A stretch of DNA of 9,096 nt from Alphaproteobacteria bacterium (GTDB lineage Bacteria > Pseudomonadota > Alphaproteobacteria > UBA8366). Under the pieces are notes generated by a model, which saw only the letters and a program-made list of their open reading frames with translations, was not told the DNA's origin and ran no database searches. How positions within the stretch are numbered: position 1 is the stretch's first letter; every line of letters begins with the position of its first letter. The translations under genes were made by a program, and so were the position numbers. The DNA lies in NCBI GenBank assembly GCA_030743445.1, contig JASLSL010000022.1, forward strand, positions 1 to 9,096, given 5' to 3'. Positions 1 through 5,667 of this stretch are shown piece by piece.

Positions 1-218
1 GTCGTCACCAGCAACGTCCAACCGCCGTCCGTCGAGGTATAGAGCTCGATCAGCTTGCCGTTCGCCGAAAGCCCCATCGCCGATCGGCGTTCCTGATGGT
101 TGGCTTCGAGAAGCTTGACGACCTCGGTATGCTTGCCGCACGCCAGTTGAGCCGAAGCGGGGCTCGCGCCGAGCGCGAGGATCAGGGCACCGATGGAAAC
201 TGCCAAAGAGCGCAACAT
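1..218 (-). CDS. Small secreted protein of unknown function (5' part, cut by window edge)
   Basis: The first 72 codons of a minus-strand gene are present; the rest lies beyond the left edge. The N-terminus is a textbook Sec signal peptide: MLRS, then a hydrophobic core at about residues 5-18, then a likely cleavage after the ASPASA segment (residues 18-23). The mature part begins QLACGKH, with one cysteine at residue 27, and continues into a pattern of the type GLSANGKLIELYTS...GWTLLVT. It resembles, from memory, small alphaproteobacterial periplasmic proteins that have an early Cys and a later 'PDG-C' segment and so may form a disulfide; the second Cys would be outside the window. The start at 218 is well supported by a perfect AAGGAGG Shine-Dalgarno sequence 5 nt upstream. 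No function can be assigned. It lies downstream of pntB on the same strand but 249 bp away, so it probably has its own promoter. Confidence 0.8.
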   Translation of the reverse strand, partial: MLRSLAVSIGALILALGASPASAQLACGKHTEVVKLLEANHQERRSAMGLSANGKLIELYTSTDGGWTLLVT

Positions 219-223
219 GTCGC

Positions 224-230
224 CCTCCTT
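224..230 (-). promoter_or_regulatory. Strong Shine-Dalgarno site of the small secreted protein gene
   Basis: On the minus strand this reads AAGGAGG, fully complementary to the 16S anti-SD, 5 nt before the ATG at 218. It is the strongest ribosome binding site in the window and fixes the start of a gene that otherwise has only a partial reading frame here. Confidence 0.75.
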
Positions 231-300
231 TCCGGGACCAAAAGGCCCCTATGCGTTTCACATTTCCCTGCCGTACCCCACGAAGCGATGACACCACGAA

Positions 301-308
301 ATGGTTAA
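301..308 (-). promoter_or_regulatory. Possible CtrA-type half-site (TTAACCAT)
   Basis: Read on the minus strand, these bases are exactly TTAACCAT, a half-site motif known for the alphaproteobacterial cell-cycle regulator CtrA. It lies about 83 bp upstream of the secreted protein ATG at 218, in the same orientation. A second GTTAAC palindrome lies at 324-329, starting exactly 20 bp (two helical turns) from the one at 304-309. The classic full site (TTAA-N7-TTAA) is not formed, because the two TTAA cores are 20 bp apart rather than 11. The match is short, so this is a candidate only. Confidence 0.3.
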
Positions 309-363
309 CAACCCGTTTTCGCCGTTAACTTTTCCCGGCGTCGGCCGGATCCACGTCGCGACC

Positions 364-415
364 AAGCGTTCGCTTCCTGGGATCCCAGGCCTGGAGCGGG
401 TTTCAGCCGCCCAGG
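364..415. repeat. Three adjacent inverted repeats downstream of pntB (possible transcript 3' end)
   Basis: Three inverted repeats lie end to end with no gap. Positions 364-375 hold AAGCG-TT-CGCTT. Positions 376-389 hold the perfect 14-bp palindrome CCTGGGATCCCAGG. Positions 390-415 hold CCTGG, a bulged A and GCGG, a 7-nt loop, then CCGC and CCAGG. They begin about 53 nt past the pntB stop (468) in the direction of transcription. There is no T-run on either side, so this is not a canonical intrinsic terminator. It could stabilise the 3' end, act as a Rho-assisted stop or be a protein site. The palindromes also allow alternative pairings with each other, because CCTGG/CCAGG recurs. Confidence 0.4.
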
Positions 416-467
416 CGCCTAATCAATATGAGAAGCAATTAACGTGCCGGAATGGCGGAAAACGGCA

Positions 468-1856
468 CTATTCCAGCACTTTCACGATGTTCTCGCACAT
501 CGCCTTGGCGTCGGAGAACAGCATCATCGTTTTGTCGCGGAAGAACAGCTCGTTGTCGATCCCGGCGTAGCCCGAGGCGAGCGAGCGCTTGATGAACAAC
601 ACCGTGCCGGCCTCCTCTACATTGAGCACCGGCATGCCGTAGATCGGGCTCGTGGGATCGTTCTTCGCCGCCGGGTTGGTGACGTCGTTGGCGCCAATCA
701 CGAAGGCGACGTCGGTCGAGGCGAAATCGCGGTTGATTTCGTCGAGCTCGAAAACCTCGTCGTAGGGCACGCTGGCCTCGGCCAGCAGCACGTTCATGTG
801 CCCCGGCATGCGTCCGGCAACCGGATGGACCGCATAGCTGACCTTGATGCCCTCCTTCTTCAGCAGGTCGGCCATTTCGCGCAACGCGTGCTGGGCCTGG
901 GCCACCGCAAAGCCATAGCCCGGCACGATGATGACGCTGCCCGCGTTCTTCATCAGGAAGGCGGCATCGTCGGCGTTGCCCGAGCGCACCGTGCGGTCGC
1001 CCATGTCGGCCGCCGGTCCGGCGGTCTCGCCGCCGAACCCACCGAGGATGACGTTGAAAAACGAGCGGTTCATCCCCTTGCACATGATGTAGCTGAGGAT
1101 CGCGCCCGACGAGCCGACCAGGGCGCCGACGATGATTAGCGCCGTATTCTGCAGCGTGAAGCCGATGCCGCAGGCGGCCCATCCTGAATAGCTGTTGAGC
1201 ATCGAGATCACGACCGGCATGTCGGCGCCGCCGATCGGGATGATGATCAACCCGCCGATGACGAAGGCGAGGATCGCGATGGTCCAGAACAGCGATCCGG
1301 TCTGCTCCTGGCAAAACCAGTAAACGAGCGCGATGGCGCCGATGCCGAGACACGCGTTCAGCAGGTGCTGGCCCGGAAAGGTGATCGGCGCGCCGGACAT
1401 GATTCCTTGCAGCTTGGCGAACGCGATGATCGAGCCGGTGAAGGTGATGGCGCCGATCACGGTGCCGATGCTCATCTCGACCAGGCTGGCGACGGCGATG
1501 TTGCCCGGCGTGCCGATGCCGTAGGCCTGCGGCTGGTAGAACGCCGCCGCCGCGACCAACACGGCCGCCATGCCGACCAGGCTGTGGAAGGCGGCGACGA
1601 GTTGCGGCAACGCCGTCATCTCGATCTTGAGCGCCACCACGGTGCCGATGGCGCCGCCGATCAGGACGGCGATCACGATCGTCGTGTAGCTCAACACCGT
1701 CGGGTCGGCGAGCGTGGTGCCGACCGCGATGAGCATGCCGACGATGCCGTAAATGTTGCCGGCGCGCGCCGTCTCGGGCGAGGAAAGCCCGCGCAACGCC
1801 ATGATGAAGCAGACGCTGGCGACGAGATAGGCGAAGCCTGAGAGATCCGCGCTCAT
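468..1856 (-). CDS. pntB: NAD(P) transhydrogenase subunit beta
   Basis: A 462-aa protein, the same length as E. coli PntB. It is the beta subunit of the inner-membrane proton-translocating transhydrogenase, which uses the proton gradient to reduce NADP+ with NADH. Residues 1 to about 265 are a bundle of hydrophobic helices (domain II). They include H91, the counterpart of the E. coli proton-channel beta-His91, D212 in GADMPVV, and N221 in MLNSYSG. After a linker, residues ~300-462 form the NADP(H)-binding domain III: GYGFAVAQAQ at 313-322, GAND at 388-391, and KRSLASGYAG from 423, corresponding to the conserved KR pair. The ATG at 1856 gives the family N-terminus MSADLSGFAY, and a GGGAGG SD lies about 11 nt upstream. 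An in-frame upstream extension to 2006 overlaps pntAB and is not used. The gene follows pntAB after 16 nt and ends the operon with TAG. Confidence 0.97.
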   Translation of the reverse strand: MSADLSGFAYLVASVCFIMALRGLSSPETARAGNIYGIVGMLIAVGTTLADPTVLSYTTIVIAVLIGGAIGTVVALKIEMTALPQLVAAFHSLVGMAAVLVAAAAFYQPQAYGIGTPGNIAVASLVEMSIGTVIGAITFTGSIIAFAKLQGIMSGAPITFPGQHLLNACLGIGAIALVYWFCQEQTGSLFWTIAILAFVIGGLIIIPIGGADMPVVISMLNSYSGWAACGIGFTLQNTALIIVGALVGSSGAILSYIMCKGMNRSFFNVILGGFGGETAGPAADMGDRTVRSGNADDAAFLMKNAGSVIIVPGYGFAVAQAQHALREMADLLKKEGIKVSYAVHPVAGRMPGHMNVLLAEASVPYDEVFELDEINRDFASTDVAFVIGANDVTNPAAKNDPTSPIYGMPVLNVEEAGTVLFIKRSLASGYAGIDNELFFRDKTMMLFSDAKAMCENIVKVLE

Positions 1857-1872
1857 GTCCCCGGGCCTCCCG

Positions 1873-2277
1873 CTATTTCTTCTTCTTGAACATCCCCAGC
1901 ATGCGCTGGGTGACGATGAAGCCGCCGAAGATGTTGACCGAGGCCAATACCACGGCGAGGAAGCCGAGAATCTTCGAAAAGCTGACATCGGCCGGACCGG
2001 CGGCAATCAATGCGCCGACGACGATCACCGACGAGATCGCGTTGGTCACGCTCATCAGCGGCGAATGCAGTGCCGGGGTCACGTTCCAGACCACGTAGTA
2101 GCCGACGAAGACCGCGAGCACGAAAATGGTGAAGTAAAAGACGAAGGGATCGCCGCCCTCGGCCGCGCGCGAGACGACCTGGGTCGCCTGGGTGGCGATC
2201 GCCTCGGCCTGGGTCGCGAGGCTTTTCGCCGTCTTGGCTAGGGCTTCTGCGCTTTCGACGAGATTTTCGGCTGCCAT
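1873..2277 (-). CDS. pntAB: NAD(P) transhydrogenase subunit alpha-2, membrane part
   Basis: A 134-aa membrane protein that supplies the alpha-side helices of transhydrogenase domain II. In E. coli these are fused to PntA; here, as in Rhodospirillum rubrum, they are a separate subunit. Residues 1-42 are an alanine- and glutamine-rich, probably amphipathic helix (repeats of the type AKTAKSLATQAEAIATQA). Three membrane helices follow at about 45-65, 75-93 and 101-123. The signature VTPALHSPLMSVTNAISS at 67-84 is the most conserved part of this subunit. The protein ends in a positive KKKK tail expected on the cytoplasmic side. The start at 2277 lies 5 nt after the pntAA stop, with a GGGGAG SD inside the end of pntAA, so translation is probably coupled. 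The stop is at 1873-1875 (TAG). Confidence 0.95.
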   Translation of the reverse strand: MAAENLVESAEALAKTAKSLATQAEAIATQATQVVSRAAEGGDPFVFYFTIFVLAVFVGYYVVWNVTPALHSPLMSVTNAISSVIVVGALIAAGPADVSFSKILGFLAVVLASVNIFGGFIVTQRMLGMFKKKK

Positions 2278-2282
2278 GTCCG

Positions 2283-3512
2283 TCAGCTCCCCTGCGCTTC
2301 GGCGGCGTCGTCACCGGCCGGCTTTTCCTCGGCTTCGGCCTCGGGCGGCTCGGCTTTCTTCGCCGGCTTGGCGCCGAGCATTTCGTGCACCACCTTGCCG
2401 CCATCGGTGACGAGTGCGCCGACGACGACCTCGTCTTCCCTGTCGATGACGAGTTTCTTGGTCTCTTCGTCGATCATCGGGGTGACGAAGTTCAAGAGGT
2501 TGCGGGCGAACAGCCGGCTGGTATCGGCGGCGAGCCGGCCCGGCACGTTGGCGTGACCGACGATCTTCACCCCGTGCTTGGTCACCACCTTGTTGAACTC
2601 GGAGAGCGTGCAGTTGCCGCCGCCCTCGATCGCGAGGTCGACGATCACGGAGCCCGGCTTCATCGACTTGACCATGTTGTCGTCGACCAGCTTCGGCGAT
2701 GGCCGGCCCGGGATCGCCGCGGTGGTGATGACGATGTCCTGCTTGGCGATGGTCTCGGCGACCAGCGCCGCCTGCTTCGCCTTGTACTCGTTGCTCATCT
2801 CCTTGGCGTAGCCGCCCTCGGTCTGGGCTTGCTCGAACTCCTGGTCCTCGACCGCGACGAAGTCGGCGCCGAGGGACTCGACCTCCTGCTTGGTCGCGGG
2901 ACGCACGTCGGTCGCCGAGACGATGGCGCCGAGACGCCGGGCGGTCGCGATCGCCTGCAACCCGGCCACACCCACGCCCATGACGAAGACCCGGGCCGGC
3001 GGAATCGTGCCGGCGGCGGTCATCATCATCGGGAAGGCGCGGTTGAATTCGTGCGCCGCGTCGAGCACCGCCTTGTAGCCCGAGAGATTGGCCTGCGAGG
3101 ACAGCACGTCCATCGACTGGGCGCGGCTGATCCGCGGCATCAATTCCAATGCGAAGCCGGTGATCTTGGCCTTGGCCAGGGCCTTAACGAAGTCGCCCTC
3201 GGTCAGCGCGTTCATCTGGCAGGCAAGCGCCTGGCCGGGGCTGAAATTGGCGAGTTCGTCCTCCTTCTCGCCGGCGATCATCGGCCGTTGGATCTTGAAC
3301 ACCATGTCGGCGCCCTTGAGCGCCGCCTTGGCGTCGGCGGCGATGTCGGCACCCGCCTCTTTGAAGTCCTTGTCCGGCATCGTCGCGGCCGCCCCTGCCC
3401 CCTTTTCGACCGCAACCTCGGCGCCGAGGTCGATCAGCTTGGCGACCGTCTCCGGCGACCCGGCGACCCGCGTCTCGTGCGGCCGCCGCTCCTTGAGAAT
3501 TGCGATCTTCAT
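2283..3512 (-). CDS. pntAA: NAD(P) transhydrogenase subunit alpha-1, NAD(H)-binding domain I
   Basis: A 409-aa soluble subunit that binds NAD(H) and passes hydride to domain III of PntB. The N-terminus MKIAILKERRPHETRVAGSP is that of the alanine dehydrogenase/PntA family. The RQD loop is intact: R127, Q132 and D135 in PRISRAQSMD sit at the same numbers as in R. rubrum domain I. The Rossmann glycine motif is GVGVAG at 179-184, followed by the NAD-ribose aspartate in TDVR (D202). The VDLAIEGGGN block (291-300) and KIVGHANVPGR (316-326) are also typical. From about residue 381 there is a roughly 29-residue, low-complexity tail rich in A, E, K and P that is longer than usual; it probably acts as a tether to the membrane subunit. 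The start at 3512 is set by family alignment and an AAGGAA SD 8 nt upstream; an in-frame extension to 3632 is rejected. It is the first gene of the operon. Confidence 0.97.
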   Translation of the reverse strand: MKIAILKERRPHETRVAGSPETVAKLIDLGAEVAVEKGAGAAATMPDKDFKEAGADIAADAKAALKGADMVFKIQRPMIAGEKEDELANFSPGQALACQMNALTEGDFVKALAKAKITGFALELMPRISRAQSMDVLSSQANLSGYKAVLDAAHEFNRAFPMMMTAAGTIPPARVFVMGVGVAGLQAIATARRLGAIVSATDVRPATKQEVESLGADFVAVEDQEFEQAQTEGGYAKEMSNEYKAKQAALVAETIAKQDIVITTAAIPGRPSPKLVDDNMVKSMKPGSVIVDLAIEGGGNCTLSEFNKVVTKHGVKIVGHANVPGRLAADTSRLFARNLLNFVTPMIDEETKKLVIDREDEVVVGALVTDGGKVVHEMLGAKPAKKAEPPEAEAEEKPAGDDAAEAQGS

Positions 3513-3515
3513 CAA

Positions 3516-3544
3516 GCGGTTTCCTTGGGGGCGGATTCCTTGGG
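3516..3544 (-). repeat. Tandem duplication of the pntAA Shine-Dalgarno segment
   Basis: A 14-bp unit occurs twice with a 15-bp period: gcggtttccttggg at 3516-3529 and gcggattccttggg at 3531-3544 (plus strand), with one mismatch. On the minus strand each copy contains CCAAGGAA, so the pntAA leader has two SD-like AAGGAA sequences. The proximal one is 8 nt from the ATG and is the functional candidate; the distal one is 23 nt away and may be a standby site. Confidence 0.55.
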
Positions 3545-3628
3545 TTCGCCCGGATTTCGGGGGGCGTTCGGGGGCGACAAAATGCCAGCCCCAACCCGGC
3601 TTGCCAAGAGATGGCGGGTCAATTGGGC

Positions 3629-3657
3629 TCAAATTAGCGTGGGGTGCGCGAATTTGA
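3629..3657. promoter_or_regulatory. Inverted repeat in the pntAA / small-ORF divergent region (operator candidate)
   Basis: The arms TCAAATTAGCG (3629-3639) and CGCGAATTTGA (3647-3657) are inverted copies with a single mismatch, separated by the 7-nt spacer tggggtg. The centre-to-centre distance of about 18 bp suits a dimeric DNA-binding protein. A partial extra half-site, TCAATT, lies at 3619-3624. The element is 117 bp upstream of the pntAA ATG (minus) and 98 bp upstream of the ATG at 3755 (plus), so it could act on either gene. It is A/T-rich inside a G/C-rich region. No regulator is identified and no convincing -35/-10 pair was found for either direction. Confidence 0.35.
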
Positions 3658-3754
3658 CGCGACCGCCCGCGGCGACGTTGAATTAGGGGCGTTCGAAGGT
3701 ATTTGTGTTAAGATGCGGGCCTCTTGGAGCTGAAACGGCCCTGAATGAGGCGTT

Positions 3755-3928
3755 ATGACGAAACGAACGGTCATCGGTATCGCGATAGGCGTCGGGATCG
3801 TCGCCCTCTCCTCCCCGGTCTGGTCGGCCGAGGTGCGCGAGTTCGGCTACGACATGTTCCGCCAAATCGCCGATTCCTACCTCATCATGTATGTCGACAA
3901 GTTGACCCTGGATTACATCTGCTTCTAG
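3755..3928 (+). CDS. 57-aa exported small protein of unknown function
   Basis: A 57-codon open frame starts ATG ACG AAA CGA and ends TAG. The N-terminus is a clear signal peptide or anchor: MTKR, a hydrophobic core at about residues 6-19 (VIGIAIGVGIVALS), and a likely signal peptidase I site after SPVWSA (residue 25). The mature peptide would be only about 32 residues, EVREF to the end YICF, with aromatic and acidic residues and one Cys next to the C-terminus. Third codon positions are strongly G/C biased, as in a real gene here, and a GAGG sits 6 nt before the ATG. It is divergent from pntAA across a 242-bp control region, and its stop is 18 bp from the stop of the convergent cupin gene. No family is recognised. 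It may be a small inner-membrane or periplasmic protein. A 69-aa frame overlapping it in another phase lacks these features. Confidence 0.65.
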   Translation: MTKRTVIGIAIGVGIVALSSPVWSAEVREFGYDMFRQIADSYLIMYVDKLTLDYICF

Positions 3929-3946
3929 GCGTCCGGGCGGCCTTTC

Positions 3947-4237
3947 CTATTTGATTTCGACCTCGACGAAGACGAACTCGTAGTCGTTGGCGTTGATTAC
4001 GTTGTGCTCGACGCCTTCCGCCCGCGCGTAGGACACGCCGGCGGTGAGCTCGGCGATGCGCTCGCCGTCGGGCTCTTCCAGCAGCAGTTTCCCGGTGGTC
4101 ATCGGCACCACCGCGTAGTCGTATTCGTGGCGGTGCCAGCCGGTCTCGGCCCCGGGGGCGAAACGCCACTCGGCGACGCGCAGCCGGTCGTTGTCGACCT
4201 GGATCGTGGACGTCGCCTTGGGTCGTTCGTCGGTCAT
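3947..4237 (-). CDS. Small single-domain cupin protein
   Basis: A 96-aa protein made of one cupin (double-stranded beta-helix) domain. Motif 1 appears as GAETGWHRHEYDYAVVPMTTG (29-49), split as G29, H35, H37 and G49. The usual glutamate of motif 1 is not in its expected place, where an EYDYAVVP segment lies instead, as in some small cupins. Motif 2 is GVEHNVIN (75-82) with H78. H35, H37 and H78 could bind a metal ion such as Fe, Mn or Zn; no substrate can be named. The start at 4237 lies inside an ATGA overlap with the stop of the upstream ABC1 kinase gene, so the two are almost certainly co-transcribed and translationally coupled. A longer in-frame reading to 4714 runs antisense-frame through the kinase gene and is not real. 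It has no signal peptide, so it is likely cytoplasmic. Confidence 0.85.
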   Translation of the reverse strand: MTDERPKATSTIQVDNDRLRVAEWRFAPGAETGWHRHEYDYAVVPMTTGKLLLEEPDGERIAELTAGVSYARAEGVEHNVINANDYEFVFVEVEIK

Positions 4238-5592
4238 CGATTTTCCTCTCCTGGGAGCGGCAGGCCCGCCTTGGTCAGCGCCTGCTTCTGCCGGCGGGCC
4301 AGCCTCGATTCGTCGAAATCGTCGATCAGTCCGTGGAACAGGCGGTGCCAGTTGATCTCGGCCTTGAGGTGCATGAACACCGAGCCGAGGCCGATCGCGG
4401 CGCGGTCCATGAACACGAACTCGCGTGGCGGGGTAATGCCGCCGAGCCGGCGCAGTTCCGCATGCACCTTGCTCGCGACCTTGGCGCCGTAGAGCCCACT
4501 TTTCTCCTCTTGAATCTTCTGTTTCTTGTCCTTGAGCAAGGGCGCGTAGACGAACTCGGCCCAGAGATTCAGCACGTCGATCAGCTCGCGCCTGAGCCCG
4601 GTGAAACCCCAGGTCTCGTAAGCGTGGACCGCGAGGTCTATGTCGCCGGTCTTGAGCGCATTGTAGAGGTCGATCACCCCGGTGATGAATTTCGGCTGGA
4701 AGACGCGGACGCAACCGAAATCCATCAGGTTGATCGAATCGCCCTCGCGGATTGAGTAGTTGCCGAGATGCGGGTCGCCGTGGATCACGCCGTGGTAGTA
4801 GAACGGCACGTACCAGGCGCGGAACATGTTGCGGGCGATGGCGTTGCGCCGCTCGAGCTTGGCTTCGCGGAACTCCATCAACGGCTGCCCCTCGAGCCAG
4901 CCCATGGTGAGGAGCCGCCCGGTCGAGAGCTCGGGCACGAATTCGGGCACGTGGACGCCCTTCTCCTTGGCCAAGAGCGCGCGGTAGAGAGCCATGTGCT
5001 TGGCCTCGCGCACGTAGTCGAGTTCCTCGCGCAACCGCGCCGCGATCTCGCTATGGATCTCGCGCGTCGAGATCGCCTTGTCGGTCCGTTCATAAACCGC
5101 GAAGACAAGCGCCAGTTGCTTCAGGTCGGCCTCGACCGCGGACGCCATGTCCGGGTACTGCAGCTTGCAGGCAAGCTCGCGCCCGTCGAGCCCGACCGCC
5201 TTGTGAACTTGGCCCAGCGAGGCGGCATGCACCGCGTGCCTGCCGAACGTCTGGAGCCGGGTGGACCAATCCGGGCCAAGCTCGGCCGCCATGCGGCGGC
5301 GCACGAAGGGCCAGCCCATCGAGGGGGCGTTGGCCTGGAGCTGGCGCAGCTCGCGGACGTACTCGTCGGGCAGCGCATCGGGGATCGTCGCCATCAGCTG
5401 CGCGACCTTCATCAGCGGTCCCTTGAGCCCGCCCAAGGCCGCGGTCAGGTCGCCCGCGTGCTGGTCCCGGTCGAGGTCGAGCCCGAGGTAGCGCGCGCCG
5501 ATGAAACGCGCGGCAAGACCGCTGACCGCACCCCCGACCCGGGCATAGCGTATTGCCCTTCCGGTGACCGTGTTGTCGTCCGAGAGACTCAT
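4234..5592 (-). CDS. ABC1-family (UbiB/ADCK-like) atypical kinase
   Basis: A 452-aa ABC1/UbiB-like protein. Family members are atypical ATPases/kinases that support ubiquinone or other lipid metabolism at membranes. The signature elements appear in order: the KxGQ-type motif as KVAQ (62-65, Ala for Gly), the loop AASLGQVH (123-130), the ATP-binding lysine K143 in LACKLQYPD, EELDYVREA (189-197), the catalytic HGDPHLGN (271-278, D273), and the metal-binding DFG at 291-293. It lacks the C-terminal pair of membrane helices found in classical UbiB and is shorter, so I do not call it ubiB. The KVAQ variant and the GPLMKVAQLMATIPDALP context look, from memory, like an alphaproteobacterial subgroup. 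The start at 5592 gives MSLSDDNTVTG, with only a weak GGGG SD. The reading frame stays open upstream to 6297, but that part is antisense to a better-supported gene. It overlaps the cupin gene by 4 nt. Confidence 0.92.
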   Translation of the reverse strand: MSLSDDNTVTGRAIRYARVGGAVSGLAARFIGARYLGLDLDRDQHAGDLTAALGGLKGPLMKVAQLMATIPDALPDEYVRELRQLQANAPSMGWPFVRRRMAAELGPDWSTRLQTFGRHAVHAASLGQVHKAVGLDGRELACKLQYPDMASAVEADLKQLALVFAVYERTDKAISTREIHSEIAARLREELDYVREAKHMALYRALLAKEKGVHVPEFVPELSTGRLLTMGWLEGQPLMEFREAKLERRNAIARNMFRAWYVPFYYHGVIHGDPHLGNYSIREGDSINLMDFGCVRVFQPKFITGVIDLYNALKTGDIDLAVHAYETWGFTGLRRELIDVLNLWAEFVYAPLLKDKKQKIQEEKSGLYGAKVASKVHAELRRLGGITPPREFVFMDRAAIGLGSVFMHLKAEINWHRLFHGLIDDFDESRLARRQKQALTKAGLPLPGEENR

Positions 5593-5667
5593 GACCCCGA
5601 TAAAATGGCCGCTTGGCCCGGATTTTGCGAGCTTTTTCAGGACTCTTGCGATTTCGAGGTGGGGCAA
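5593..5667. promoter_or_regulatory. Divergent promoter region between the ABC1 kinase and oxygenase genes
   Basis: These 75 bp separate two divergent starts, so they should hold control elements for both, unless the alternative start at 5605 is used. The region is more A/T-rich than its flanks. Visible features are TTGCGA at 5625-5630 and again at 5646-5651 (direct repeat, 21-bp period, about two helical turns) and a small GGCC-gctt-GGCC inverted repeat near 5608-5619. No confident -35/-10 pair can be given. Confidence 0.3.
5656..5661 (+). promoter_or_regulatory. Shine-Dalgarno site that decides the oxygenase start
   Basis: GAGGTG lies 6 nt before the ATG at 5668. The other in-frame ATG, at 5605, is preceded by ccccgataaa with no SD-like purine run, and the 21 codons between the two starts have a weak G/C third-position bias. 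This favours 5668. Confidence 0.5.

Noticed and set aside
304..329. Full CtrA binding site TTAA-N7-TTAA
   Set aside because: The two TTAA cores start 20 bp apart instead of 11, so only the half-site reading is possible.
439..1353. 304-aa minus-strand open frame overlapping pntB
   Set aside because: It lies in another frame of pntB and gives an Arg/His-rich product with no family features; pntB is intact with all conserved residues.
2385..3686. 433-aa plus-strand open frame antisense to pntAA
   Set aside because: This is the usual long antisense shadow of a high-GC gene. It is rich in Asp, His, Arg and Gly without domains, while pntAA matches the family end to end.
3929..3946. Intrinsic terminator between the 57-aa gene and the cupin gene
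   Set aside because: The 18-bp convergent gap has only a 4-5 bp possible stem and no T-run.
4768..5604. N-terminal extension of the oxygenase frame antisense to the ABC1 kinase
   Set aside because: The extension opposes clear kinase motifs (HGDPHLGN, DFG, K143) and has shadow-like composition. A local start with an SD exists at 5668.
5605..5667. Alternative start of the oxygenase at the ATG at 5605
   Set aside because: No SD precedes it and the 21 extra codons have weak third-position G/C bias. It remains possible, but 5668 is better supported.
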